The notes below the pieces were generated by a model. The model saw only the letters and a list, made by a program, of their open reading frames with translations. It searched no databases and had not been told where the DNA came from. The translations under genes were made by a program, and so were the position numbers. 15,359 bases of DNA from JABILX01 sp041648305. GTDB lineage: Bacteria; Patescibacteriota; Gracilibacteria; UBA1369; LOWO2-01-FULL-3. Numbering within the stretch: position 1 is the stretch's first letter; each line of letters begins with the position of its first letter. The DNA is taken from NCBI GenBank assembly GCA_041648305.1, contig JBAZPI010000023.1:1-15359 (forward strand). Direction: 5' to 3'. Shown one piece after another: positions 1 to 5,667 of this stretch.

Positions 1-2
1 AT

Positions 3-533
3 GTGACCAACAGAGTACCTGATGAAGTACCCGGAGAGGCATCATCAACTCCACCGCCAAATCCAGAGGATTTAGTAGATTTAGTCGCTGGTGGAGAAAT
101 TAGCATTGATACTCTTCGGAAAGTTGAAGCGGATTTGCGCAAGACAGAAGAAGCGATCACAGCAAGACGAGTTGAGTGCCGTCAATTAATAGATAGCACA
201 AAAATATTGCCTCGGTACTTAGATCTCTTTGACAGAGGTTGTGCCGAAAAATCAACTTTAAATCCTAGTGTAAGATGGATGCCCGTGGGAACCCCAGGGA
301 AGGTTGTACGGCATCCAATGAAAAAGATAATAGGTCTCGTAATTGCCATACCTGGAAAAGATATTTTTATATGTAGATTTGGAGAAAATATAGAAAGATT
401 AGAAAATCTTGGACACCTTGGTAGAAGAGGAAAAGAAGGGTATTACGCCATGCCAGATAGGACAGGGCCTAATGCTGACTATTTAGAGTTAGAATTTGCA
501 GAAATCGGTGATGTAGAACTTCCACCAGGATAG
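3..533 (+). CDS. Hypothetical protein, possibly cut by the left edge
   Basis: Unrecognised protein of 176 residues if it starts at the GTG at position 3. The start cannot be decided because only two bases precede it, so the true N-terminus may lie outside the window. The N-terminus is acidic and Pro-rich (residues 5-24). Residues 35-60 are charged and probably helical (a coiled-coil-like stretch with many Lys, Arg and Glu). Residues 90-170 mix hydrophobic and Gly-rich stretches suggesting a small beta-rich domain. I see no signal peptide, membrane helix or catalytic motif. The gene sits at the outer side of an A+T-rich segment that also holds an unknown ORF and an MNT/HEPN pair, next to a tRNA-Thr with a duplicated 3' end. 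An accessory role is therefore likely, but no function can be given. Confidence 0.6.
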   Translation: MTNRVPDEVPGEASSTPPPNPEDLVDLVAGGEISIDTLRKVEADLRKTEEAITARRVECRQLIDSTKILPRYLDLFDRGCAEKSTLNPSVRWMPVGTPGKVVRHPMKKIIGLVIAIPGKDIFICRFGENIERLENLGHLGRRGKEGYYAMPDRTGPNADYLELEFAEIGDVELPPG

Positions 534-549
534 TCCTGCCCCCAACCCA

Positions 550-578
550 TTCAAAACCAGGTGATTTTGTGTTACAAT
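550..578 (+). promoter_or_regulatory. Candidate promoter with extended -10 for the 600-1430 gene
   Basis: TTCAAA at 550-555, a 17-base spacer, then TACAAT at 573-578 preceded by TG one base away (TGTTACAAT, an extended -10). Transcription would begin near 585, about 15 bases before the ATG at 600. This makes the ATG at 600 a better start than the upstream GTG at 561, which would lie before the transcript begins. Read by eye only. Confidence 0.45.
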
Positions 579-599
579 GACACAATTAAAAACAAAAGT

Positions 600-1430
600 A
601 TGAACGGAAGCGACATAGTAGGCTGGATAGAAAACCCGATACACAAAACCAATATCGTAAACGGCATTTCAAATGCTTTTTACGGTCATGATCTTTTAAA
701 AACAGAATTTGAAAAAGTAAGAAATCCAGGGGAAGCATATACAGTTTACAGAACTCTTGGGCAGACATTAAAAAAAGAAAAAAGAGATTCACTTACAAGA
801 AATCATAGGAAAGAGGATTTTACAAACATACCCGGAGAATCAGACTCCATATTATGTTCTTCGAATAGAGCGGCAGCATGTGAATTTTTTGCGGATGCAA
901 TCGAGCAGGGAAAAGTGAAGTATGAGTTTAAAGATGAAAACGATTGCACCGGTTGGTTAAAAACATTCGCGGTCATACACGATTGGGAGACCTATTTATT
1001 AAGTTTAGTTGCAGCAGTAGTGAATGGAAACGAAGAACATTTTGAGGAGAGATTGCCATCAGAAACAGGTGAATTCATTGTAGAAATGTTGAGCAGGGTT
1101 GACGGGTTGGCAGGCGGCCTGGCAAAGCTAAATGAAAAAAATCCACAATTCCCAGAACAGATTAGAACGGAAATTGAACAAGACTTAAGTTACCTCAATG
1201 AACGCTTAAATTATTTTATAACAAATTATAAAAACTTAACTATTGGTGAAGCGTCGATAATCTTAAAAAGTTTATTTCTTGCGGTGGCCGGGATTATATG
1301 CTCTTTAGAGGAATATTTATTTTTCAAACCAGATTCGGTCAAAACCACTATGGAAGGCATAAGAAAACAAGTTTTTACAACGACAGGTCCCAAACTAATT
1401 GCGCATTACAGGGATAAACCGCTTTATTAA
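600..1430 (+). CDS. Hypothetical protein
   Basis: Unrecognised protein of 276 residues from the ATG at 600. The same frame is open from a GTG at 561, but a plausible promoter -10 lies between the two, so I prefer 600. No clear Shine-Dalgarno precedes either start. The N-terminal half is polar and charged and contains four Cys, with no CxxC pair. A helical C-terminal half follows, with one hydrophobic stretch near residues 218-240 that could be a membrane helix or a buried core helix. No catalytic motif is recognisable. It lies between another unknown ORF and the MNT/HEPN pair, in the same orientation, with about 100 bases and a palindromic operator separating it from the latter. An island gene is likely; its function is unknown. 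Confidence 0.6.
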   Translation: MNGSDIVGWIENPIHKTNIVNGISNAFYGHDLLKTEFEKVRNPGEAYTVYRTLGQTLKKEKRDSLTRNHRKEDFTNIPGESDSILCSSNRAAACEFFADAIEQGKVKYEFKDENDCTGWLKTFAVIHDWETYLLSLVAAVVNGNEEHFEERLPSETGEFIVEMLSRVDGLAGGLAKLNEKNPQFPEQIRTEIEQDLSYLNERLNYFITNYKNLTIGEASIILKSLFLAVAGIICSLEEYLFFKPDSVKTTMEGIRKQVFTTTGPKLIAHYRDKPLY

Positions 1431-1484
1431 ACAAACTACAAGCCAACATAGACAGCCCTGCCACAGCAGTTCTAAATTTTAGCT

Positions 1485-1523
1485 TGTATAAAATTTTATA
1501 CAGTTGTATAAAAATAATATAAA
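1485..1523 (+). promoter_or_regulatory. Palindromic operator and promoter of the MNT/HEPN operon
   Basis: TGTATAAAATTTTATACA (1485-1502) is a perfect 18-bp palindrome. Its left arm TTGTATAAAA (1484-1493) is repeated exactly at 1504-1513, 20 bp away, about two helical turns. A partial third copy of its centre, AAAATTTTAT, runs into the start codon (1526-1534). A candidate promoter overlaps it: TTATAC at 1496-1501, 16 bases, TATAAA at 1518-1523. This would start transcription about at the ATG at 1533, giving a nearly leaderless mRNA. An HTH protein encoded immediately downstream is the obvious binder, so autorepression is likely by inference. Confidence 0.6.
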
Positions 1524-1532
1524 CAAAATTTT

Positions 1533-2108
1533 ATGTTTAATTTTCTTAAAAACGACAAGGGTCAGATCCTATCACTTTTTTTCCAAGACACTGAAAGAAC
1601 GTATTACATGCGGGAAATTGCCAAAATTCTCAATAAAGAGCCCGGGTATTTTCAAGCTCATTTAAACTCTTTGGTGAAAGATGGCATTTTAAAAGATGAG
1701 AAAAAGGGACCGCTTCGATATTTTAGTCTAAATAAATCTCACCCGCTTTACGACGAAATTAAAATAATTATTTCAAAGACTTTTGGCATTGAGTCCAAGT
1801 TGAAAAAAATAGTAAACGAATTCGATAAAGTGGTATGCGCATTTATATTCGGATCAATCGCAAAAAATGCAGAAAACTCTTTCAGCGACATTGATTTAAT
1901 GTTGATTGGAGAGGCGAACGAAGATTTGCTGGCGACTCTGCTGTCAGAAGCAGAATTTCACTTAAAAAGAGAGATCAGCTATCAAATTTACAGTAAAGCG
2001 GAATTCAGGAAAAAACTCAAAAATAAAAACGAATTTATAGTAAAAATACTAAAAGAACCCAAAATCATTTTAAAAGGTGATGTACATGATATTACAAAAG
2101 CTAATTGA
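1533..2108 (+). CDS. HTH plus minimal nucleotidyltransferase (MNT) protein, antitoxin-like
   Basis: A 191-residue two-domain protein. Residues 8-65 form a winged-helix DNA-binding domain of the ArsR/MarR-like kind (RTYYMREIAKIL, then recognition helix, then the wing around LKDEKKGPLRYF). Residues 100-165 carry a pol-beta-type nucleotidyltransferase signature GSx10DxD: G107 S108 with D119 and D121. This is the minimal nucleotidyltransferase (MNT) family. MNT proteins paired with HEPN proteins form known toxin-antitoxin modules, in which the MNT adds nucleotides to the HEPN toxin to silence it. Here the HTH fusion, the palindrome at 1485-1502 and the 23-base overlap with the downstream HEPN gene all support an autoregulated antitoxin. 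There is no Shine-Dalgarno and the gene may be translated from a leaderless message. The stop is TGA. Confidence 0.85.
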   Translation: MFNFLKNDKGQILSLFFQDTERTYYMREIAKILNKEPGYFQAHLNSLVKDGILKDEKKGPLRYFSLNKSHPLYDEIKIIISKTFGIESKLKKIVNEFDKVVCAFIFGSIAKNAENSFSDIDLMLIGEANEDLLATLLSEAEFHLKREISYQIYSKAEFRKKLKNKNEFIVKILKEPKIILKGDVHDITKAN

Positions 2109-2537
2109 CGAAGAAAAATTGGAGAAATTTTCGATTTCCATCAACGAAATTAAATCAGGCTCTCTTTTGCAAAACAAAACTTCAACAAAAAAACTCCCGA
2201 TAGCTTTTACGACGCAATTTTTACAAATATTTATGATGCAGCGCGATTGATAGCGGAATCTTTCATTCTTCTAAATGGGTACAGGGCAAGACTGAAAGAT
2301 CATCACAAAACTGTAATGACGGCAACGATTGAGCTGATGAAAAATGAAAAAGACGTGGAGTATGTCCTAAAAAGACTGAATAAAATGAGAATGAAAAGAA
2401 ACATAGTTGATTACAACTTGGAAACCTACGATATATCAGCCAGGTCCATAACTCAGGCGCTTGAAGACGTCGAGAAATTCAGCGAAAAAGTCATGGAATG
2501 TATAGGGGGAAAAGACCCGCAGCAAAGAATAAGATAA
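2086..2537 (+). CDS. HEPN-domain protein read through a -1 frame change at an A7 run
   Basis: Probable toxin partner of the MNT protein. The start ATG at 2086 has the best Shine-Dalgarno in the window (AAAGGTGAT at 2073-2081, five bases before the ATG) and overlaps the MNT gene by 23 bases. This frame stops at TGA 2248-2250 after about 54 residues. The family-like sequence continues in the -1 frame, which has a stop at 2151-2153 and is then open to 2537. Both frames are open only between 2154 and 2247, and that interval contains A AAA AAA at 2187-2193, in phase for a -1 slip. Joining there gives 150 residues, normal for a HEPN domain: helices with FYDAIFTNIYDAARLIAESF, GYRARLKDHHKTV and a C-terminal KRNIVDY motif (R105, N106, Y110). 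It is either a sequence error, a decayed gene, or recoding by ribosomal or polymerase slippage. The coordinates span both frames; the second frame alone could start at TTG 2247. Confidence 0.72.
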
Positions 2538-2542
2538 GCGAC

Positions 2543-2588
2543 AAAATGGAGCCACCTGTCCGGCTCTGGACGAACGACCCACCGCTTA
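2543..2588 (-). repeat. Degenerate duplicate of the tRNA-Thr 3' half (probable att scar)
   Basis: AAAATGGAGCCACCTGTC at 2543-2560 is identical to 2599-2616, the 3' end of tRNA-Thr including CCA. ACGACCCACCGCTTA at 2574-2588 is identical to 2629-2643. Spacing differs by only one base between copies. The T-arm between the two blocks (2561-2573) has diverged, and the anticodon and 5' half are absent, so this cannot be a working tRNA. Repeats of a tRNA 3' end are typical attachment-site remnants of integrative elements. Confidence 0.75.
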
Positions 2589-2602
2589 GCGCAAAGCAAA
2601 AA

Positions 2603-2677
2603 TGGAGCCACCTGTCGGATTTGAACCGACGACCCACCGCTTACAAGGCGGTAGCTCTACCACTGAGCTAAGGTGGC
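2603..2677 (-). tRNA. tRNA-Thr(UGU)
   Basis: Reading the minus strand, the acceptor GCCACCT pairs with AGGTGGC, followed by discriminator T and an encoded CCA. The anticodon stem is ACCGC/GCGGT with loop CTTGTAA, giving anticodon UGU (threonine). The T-arm has the standard TTCAAAT loop. All four arms fold without mismatches that matter. Its 3' end points towards the accessory segment at 1-2540, and a decayed copy of its 3' half lies 10 bases beyond. A promoter matching the consensus -35 exactly lies upstream at 2778-2806. Confidence 0.96.
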
Positions 2678-2679
2678 CT

Positions 2680-2707
2680 GCGCAAGAGAACGAAGTTCTA
2701 ATTGCGC
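2680..2707 (-). other. Hairpin just upstream of tRNA-Thr
   Basis: GCGCAA (2680-2685) pairs with TTGCGC (2702-2707), and inside it AGAAC (2687-2691) pairs with GTTCT (2695-2699) around a GAA loop. It lies in the 5' leader of the tRNA-Thr transcript and could help define RNase P processing, or it may be part of the repeat family found near the other tRNAs. Confidence 0.4.
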
Positions 2708-2717
2708 CCTTTCTATT

Positions 2718-2748
2718 CCTCCCCCTTGGGGGAGGTTAGGAGGGGGTA
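2718..2748. repeat. C/G-rich hairpin repeat, copy 1
   Basis: CCTCCCCC-TT-GGGGGAGG (2718-2735) is a perfect 8-bp inverted repeat, followed by TTAGGAGGGGGTA. The same arrangement, a C-run/G-run hairpin followed by AGGAGGGGG or AGGGGG, occurs at 5616-5640 and 13255-13286, each time close to a tRNA gene. It is a dispersed REP-like element. It has no U-run, so it is not an obvious terminator. Confidence 0.65.
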
Positions 2749-2777
2749 TGCCTATTAATCTTTCCCAAAGCCAACCA

Positions 2778-2806
2778 ATCCTATCTAAATAGCTTTTCCC
2801 TGTCAA
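2778..2806 (-). promoter_or_regulatory. Promoter for tRNA-Thr
   Basis: On the minus strand TTGACA (2801-2806) matches the -35 consensus exactly. It is followed by 17 bases and TAGGAT (2778-2783), four of six matches to the -10. Transcription would start near 2771, about 95 bases before the tRNA, and the leader would include the hairpin repeat at 2718-2735. Confidence 0.55.
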
Positions 2807-2839
2807 TTTTTAAATTTTTTTAGTAAGCTTCCAGGCGAA

Positions 2840-3814
2840 ATGAACTTGCAAACCAAGAAAAAGCTCACCTCCCTCTTCCCCTCCATCCGTTTCAACGAAC
2901 CGCTCGCCGCGCACTGCACATTTCGCATAGGCGGCCCCGCTGACGCATATATCGAAACCGCCGATCCAAGACCGATCCTCTCAGCCCTAAAAAAACTAAA
3001 AATCCCTTTCATCATTATAGGTGGCGGCAGTAATATCCTTTTCCACGACAAAGGTTTTCGCGGCGCAGTCATCCGCCTCACACCGCGCACCAGCACCAGC
3101 ACTAGCGCTAACGTCAGCACGAACCCCAACGCAAGCGCAATCGCTTTCACTAAAACCTCCGTCACCGCTGACGCCGGCACCCCCCTCCAAACTCTAATAA
3201 AAAAAGCCTCACAAAAAGGTTTCTACAATCTCGCTGCCCTGACCGGAATCCCCGGTACTCTTGGCGGCGCAATCCGCGGCAACGCAGGCGCAAACGGCGC
3301 AGAAATCAAAGACTTCCTCATTAAAGCGCAAATTTTCAATCCAAAAACCGGCCGCACTCGCACAGTTACCCCAACCGTTCTCAAGCTTTCCTATCGCAAC
3401 TCCGCTCTCAAACGCACTAACGAAATAGTCCTTCAAGCAACTCTCAAACTTTCGAAAGCCACCAACTACAAAACGCTCGCGCAAAAGCTTGCAAAAAAAC
3501 GCACCCAAACCCAACCATATGGCCTCTCCGCAGGCTCGTTCTTCAAAAATCCCGATCCCAGCCCAAACAAACCGCACATGAAAGCGGGTTATCTCATCGA
3601 CCAATGCGGCCTCAAAGGCAAACGCATAGGCGGCGCCCAGATTTCGTCCAAGCACGCAAATTTCATCCAAAATCTCAACGACCCCCATCACCCCGCCACC
3701 CAAAAAGACGTCCTTCGCTTAGCCGCTCTCGCCAAAAAAGAAGTCCGCCGCCGCTTCAAAATCACGCTCGAAGAAGAAGTTCAAGTCATTCCGAAAAATA
3801 ATTACCCCACATAA
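2840..3814 (+). CDS. murB: UDP-N-acetylenolpyruvoylglucosamine reductase (MurB)
   Basis: Cytosolic flavoenzyme that reduces UDP-GlcNAc-enolpyruvate to UDP-MurNAc with NADPH, the second committed step of peptidoglycan synthesis. At 324 residues it is of normal length. Visible motifs are TFRIGGPA (27-34), the FAD-binding GGGSNIL (61-67), GIPGTLGGAIRGNAGA (136-151), YR at 185-186, AGSFFKNP (231-238) with the catalytic Ser233, and the C-terminal LEEEV with the catalytic Glu near 312. The SFFKNP form without the type I loop points to a type II enzyme. An unusual Ser/Thr/Asn/Ala-rich stretch (about 83-107) is inserted after the FAD loop. The ATG is preceded by a weak AGG. No other cell-wall gene is adjacent. 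Codons are strongly C-ending, in line with the strand bias of the region. Confidence 0.95.
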   Translation: MNLQTKKKLTSLFPSIRFNEPLAAHCTFRIGGPADAYIETADPRPILSALKKLKIPFIIIGGGSNILFHDKGFRGAVIRLTPRTSTSTSANVSTNPNASAIAFTKTSVTADAGTPLQTLIKKASQKGFYNLAALTGIPGTLGGAIRGNAGANGAEIKDFLIKAQIFNPKTGRTRTVTPTVLKLSYRNSALKRTNEIVLQATLKLSKATNYKTLAQKLAKKRTQTQPYGLSAGSFFKNPDPSPNKPHMKAGYLIDQCGLKGKRIGGAQISSKHANFIQNLNDPHHPATQKDVLRLAALAKKEVRRRFKITLEEEVQVIPKNNYPT

Positions 3815-3836
3815 CGCCAAAAAATCAATCTAAATA

Positions 3837-3865
3837 TTGTGTTTCAACCTGTTTTCTGGTATAAT
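3837..3865 (+). promoter_or_regulatory. Strong promoter of the pilin pair
   Basis: TTGTGT (3837-3842), a 17-base spacer and a perfect TATAAT (3860-3865) with an extended TG element (TGGTATAAT). Transcription should start near 3872, about 25 bases before the ATG at 3896. A near-perfect promoter and a terminator at 4760 bracket the two pilin genes as one transcription unit. Confidence 0.75.
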
Positions 3866-3895
3866 TCAACAATAGAAGTACCATAACCCATTCCT

Positions 3896-4291
3896 ATGGA
3901 AATAAAAAAAGTACTAAAGCAGTGTTTGATTGTAACTGCATTGATTGTCGGAGCAGTAACTCTGATGTCAGCCATTCCGGCGACCGCATTCGCAGCATTA
4001 ACCGAAGCAACAAATCCATTCAAAGACCTGCCGGGAGACCAAAATGTTAAACCGCTAGCGGTCAGGATCGTAAATTATGCTCTAACATTTTTGGGCATCA
4101 TAGCCGTACTGATGATTATTTACGCAGGTGTTCGCTACATTACAGCTGCAGGTAAGCAAGAATCAATCGACATAGCAAAAAAAATTATTCTCTACTCCCT
4201 AATAGGCATCATCATCATTCTTCTCTCTTTCGCTATTGTTAACACAGTTATCGGTTCGGCAACTGGAGGAGGAGAAATCGTAACTCAGTAA
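3896..4291 (+). CDS. T4SS-type pilin-like membrane protein, copy 1
   Basis: Small membrane protein of 131 residues resembling the TrbC/VirB2-like pilin family common in Patescibacteria. It has a signal peptide with basic start (MEIKKVLK), hydrophobic core 11-29 and a likely signal peptidase site after AFA near residue 33. A short polar stretch follows, then two membrane helices at about 58-79 and 97-119. These are joined by a conserved cytoplasmic loop (YITAAGKQESIDIAKKI). The tail is short and Gly-rich. Processed pilins of this kind have two helices and polymerise, or sit in the inner membrane. No secretion ATPase or channel gene is in the window, so a pilus role is inferred. There is no Shine-Dalgarno; the leader CATAACCCATTCCTATG resembles that of the second copy. 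Confidence 0.8.
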   Translation: MEIKKVLKQCLIVTALIVGAVTLMSAIPATAFAALTEATNPFKDLPGDQNVKPLAVRIVNYALTFLGIIAVLMIIYAGVRYITAAGKQESIDIAKKIILYSLIGIIIILLSFAIVNTVIGSATGGGEIVTQ

Positions 4292-4313
4292 TAAATACAA
4301 TAACCATATCCCT

Positions 4314-4721
4314 ATGAAAACAAGCAAAATCATCAAACAAGTACTCATCGTCTTAGGTTTGATGACAGGAGCAATCGCTCTGCTTTCGTTCATTCCGGTA
4401 GCTTCTGCGGCTTTGATCACTCCTGGAGACGTTCCGGGCGAAATCGCGGCAGCAACAGGGGGTGAAGGATCTATTAGAGCTCTCGCTCTCAAAATTGTTA
4501 ACTACTTCCTAACATTTTTGGGAATAATTGCAGTAATGATGATTATCTACGGAGGTGTCACCTACGTGACAGCTGCAGGTAAGCAAGAATCAATCGACAA
4601 CGCAAAAAAAATCATTCTTTACTCTTTGGTTGGTATCATCATCATTCTACTCTCATTCGCAATCGTAAACACAGTTCTTGGCTCTGCCGGAGCAGGCGGA
4701 GGTGGTGGAGTAGTTCAATAA
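4314..4721 (+). CDS. T4SS-type pilin-like membrane protein, copy 2
   Basis: Tandem paralogue of the preceding gene, 135 residues, 22 bases downstream in the same transcript. It has a signal peptide (residues 1-32, cleavage near ASA), a short variable extracytoplasmic stretch (33-55), then helices at about 62-83 and 101-123 with the conserved loop YVTAAGKQESIDNAKKI. The tail is Gly-rich (GAGGGGG). The two proteins are nearly identical from the first helix on and diverge in the exposed N-terminal part, as expected for two subunits with different exposed faces or for allele-like cassettes. A 31-base block over the loop (4569-4599) is identical to 4142-4172 including silent positions. No Shine-Dalgarno is visible; the leader is AATAACCATATCCCTATG. 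Transcription ends at the terminator at 4760-4794. Confidence 0.8.
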   Translation: MKTSKIIKQVLIVLGLMTGAIALLSFIPVASAALITPGDVPGEIAAATGGEGSIRALALKIVNYFLTFLGIIAVMMIIYGGVTYVTAAGKQESIDNAKKIILYSLVGIIIILLSFAIVNTVLGSAGAGGGGGVVQ

Positions 4722-4759
4722 GCGCAAAGCGCAATAGATGCGTAATTTAAACCGTACTT

Positions 4760-4794
4760 GCCCCGTCTTCGATCAAAAGAAGCCGGGGCTTTTT
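4760..4794 (+). terminator. Rho-independent terminator of the pilin operon
   Basis: GCCCCG (4760-4765) pairs with CGGGGC (4784-4789) and CTTC (4767-4770) pairs with GAAG (4779-4782), with a single T/C mismatch between and an eight-base loop. It is followed by TTTTT (4790-4794). Position and U-run fit termination of the pilin genes. Confidence 0.85.
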
Positions 4795-4843
4795 GTTGTG
4801 ATGCCCGGGCATCACTTACCCGCCAACCATACCCGGCCTCCAC

Positions 4844-5371
4844 CTACGCCTCAACTGCCCCCACAACCTCCCTCTCCTCTCCCTCGACCTCCCCTAATGT
4901 AACCTCCCCCGAATCATTTTTCACAACAATCCTGTCCGAAAGAACTTCAACAATATTCTTCGCCGGAATCACACGCGAATCGCGCTGCAAAACCCCCAGA
5001 ATAACCTTAGCCGTATAAATTTTATTCAAAATCAAAGCCCCGTCGTCGATCGTCAAATCAACAACCTTCCCAAGCGCCTTCCCGCCTAAAGTCACAACCT
5101 TCTTCCCCATAATTCCCATCCCTTCGTCCACCACTTTTCGAACCCTCAAAATATCGTCAATCCCGACAACATCCTCCATCCCCTTAATCAAAATCCCCTG
5201 CTTCATCGACAAAACATCCATCGGCGTAATAACAAGTCCTCTCCCAACCTCAAACGCAATCACCGCTCCATTAACAGGATCAAAAATCAAATCCCGCACA
5301 TTATAAATCGGCCTCAAACTGTCAGGCGTGAAAACCGGCATCCCGATAATTTTCGAATATAATCTTTCCAT
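4844..5371 (-). CDS. PRC-barrel domain protein
   Basis: Protein of 175 residues when started at the ATG at 5371; an upstream in-frame TTG at 5401 would add ten hydrophobic residues that do not look like family sequence. Two PRC-barrel-like beta domains follow each other, about residues 4-75 (SKIIGMPVF, NVRDLIFDPVNGAVIAFEV) and 85-155 (GKKVVTLGGKALGKVVDLTIDDGALILNKIYTA, RVIPAKNIVEVLSDRIVV). An acidic tail closes the protein. PRC barrels are found in ribosome-maturation factor RimM, photosynthetic reaction centre subunit H and many small bacterial and archaeal proteins of unknown role. There is no signal peptide or membrane helix, so it is probably cytosolic. It stands alone between the pilin terminator and tRNA-Pro. 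The domain call is good; its role is unknown. Confidence 0.75.
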   Translation of the reverse strand: MERLYSKIIGMPVFTPDSLRPIYNVRDLIFDPVNGAVIAFEVGRGLVITPMDVLSMKQGILIKGMEDVVGIDDILRVRKVVDEGMGIMGKKVVTLGGKALGKVVDLTIDDGALILNKIYTAKVILGVLQRDSRVIPAKNIVEVLSDRIVVKNDSGEVTLGEVEGEEREVVGAVEA

Positions 5372-5394
5372 ACAAAGGAAATATACAAAAAATC

Positions 5395-5422
5395 TTGGCA
5401 AACTGAAATAGCAGTGTAAAAT
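5395..5422 (+). promoter_or_regulatory. Promoter for tRNA-Pro(UGG)
   Basis: TTGGCA (5395-5400), a 16-base spacer and TAAAAT (5417-5422) give a good sigma-70-type promoter reading towards the tRNA at 5501. The leader of about 70 bases contains a perfect small hairpin CGCGGG-TCT-CCCGCG (5449-5463). Confidence 0.55.
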
Positions 5423-5500
5423 AGGCGTGCTCGCGAACCTCTTTAGCTCGCGGGTCTCCCGCGGCTAACGATGATCTGCCCGGTGAGTAGAAATTCTCTT

Positions 5501-5577
5501 CGGGGTGTAGCGCAGTTGGCTAGCGCGCATGGTTTGGGACCATGAGGCCCAGGGTTCAAATCCCTGCACCCCGACCA
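5501..5577 (+). tRNA. tRNA-Pro(UGG)
   Basis: Acceptor CGGGGTG pairs with CACCCCG, followed by discriminator A and an encoded CCA. The D-arm contains AGTTGGCT. The anticodon stem is CATGG/CCATG with loop TTTGGGA, anticodon UGG (proline). The T stem is CAGGG/CCCTG with loop TTCAAAT. A complete, standard tRNA of 77 bases. A second proline tRNA lies at 13150-13227. Confidence 0.97.
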
Positions 5578-5579
5578 TA

Positions 5580-5615
5580 GTTCCAGGAAGCGAAGCGATC
5601 CTGGAACATTTTACA
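5580..5615 (+). terminator. Hairpin after tRNA-Pro(UGG), probable terminator
   Basis: GTTCCAGGA (5580-5588) pairs perfectly with TCCTGGAAC (5599-5607) around the loop AGCGAAGCGA, followed by ATTTTACAT. The stem is long and the T-run weak. The loop and right arm recur at 13292-13310 without the left arm, so this hairpin is also part of a dispersed repeat. Confidence 0.5.
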
Positions 5616-5655
5616 TACCCCCTCGAGGGGGTAGGGGGTGAAAAAAGCGAAGCCA
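5616..5655. repeat. C/G-rich hairpin repeat, copy 2
   Basis: TACCCCCTCGAGGGGGTA (5616-5633) is a perfect 18-bp palindrome, followed by GGGGGTGA and then AAAAAAGCGAAGC. The same order (C/G hairpin, GGGGGTGA, then AAAAGCGAAGC) occurs at 13255-13301. It lies in the gap between tRNA-Pro and the end of the CorA gene. Confidence 0.65.
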
Positions 5656-5667
5656 AGGGCGTCCCTC

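Noticed and set aside
561..599. GTG at 561 as start of the second hypothetical gene
   Set aside because: A probable -10 (573-578) lies downstream of it, and the added 13 residues look like translated promoter sequence.
1484..1534. Short CRISPR-like array
   Set aside because: Only two full and one partial repeats of about 10 bases, forming a palindrome in a promoter; there are no spacers of normal size. No CRISPR array was seen elsewhere in the window.
2086..2250. TGA read as glycine (alternative code) to explain the HEPN gene
   Set aside because: TGA 2248-2250 is immediately followed by TAG in that frame, and the ATPase and MNT genes end on TGA at sensible places, so recoding TGA does not restore the protein.
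2543..2588. A second tRNA-Thr gene
   Set aside because: No anticodon arm or 5' half is present and the T-arm is broken, so it is a remnant only.
3209..3703. Minus-strand ORF of 164 residues inside murB
   Set aside because: Shadow frame created by the strong C-ending codon bias of murB; no independent motif or start signal.
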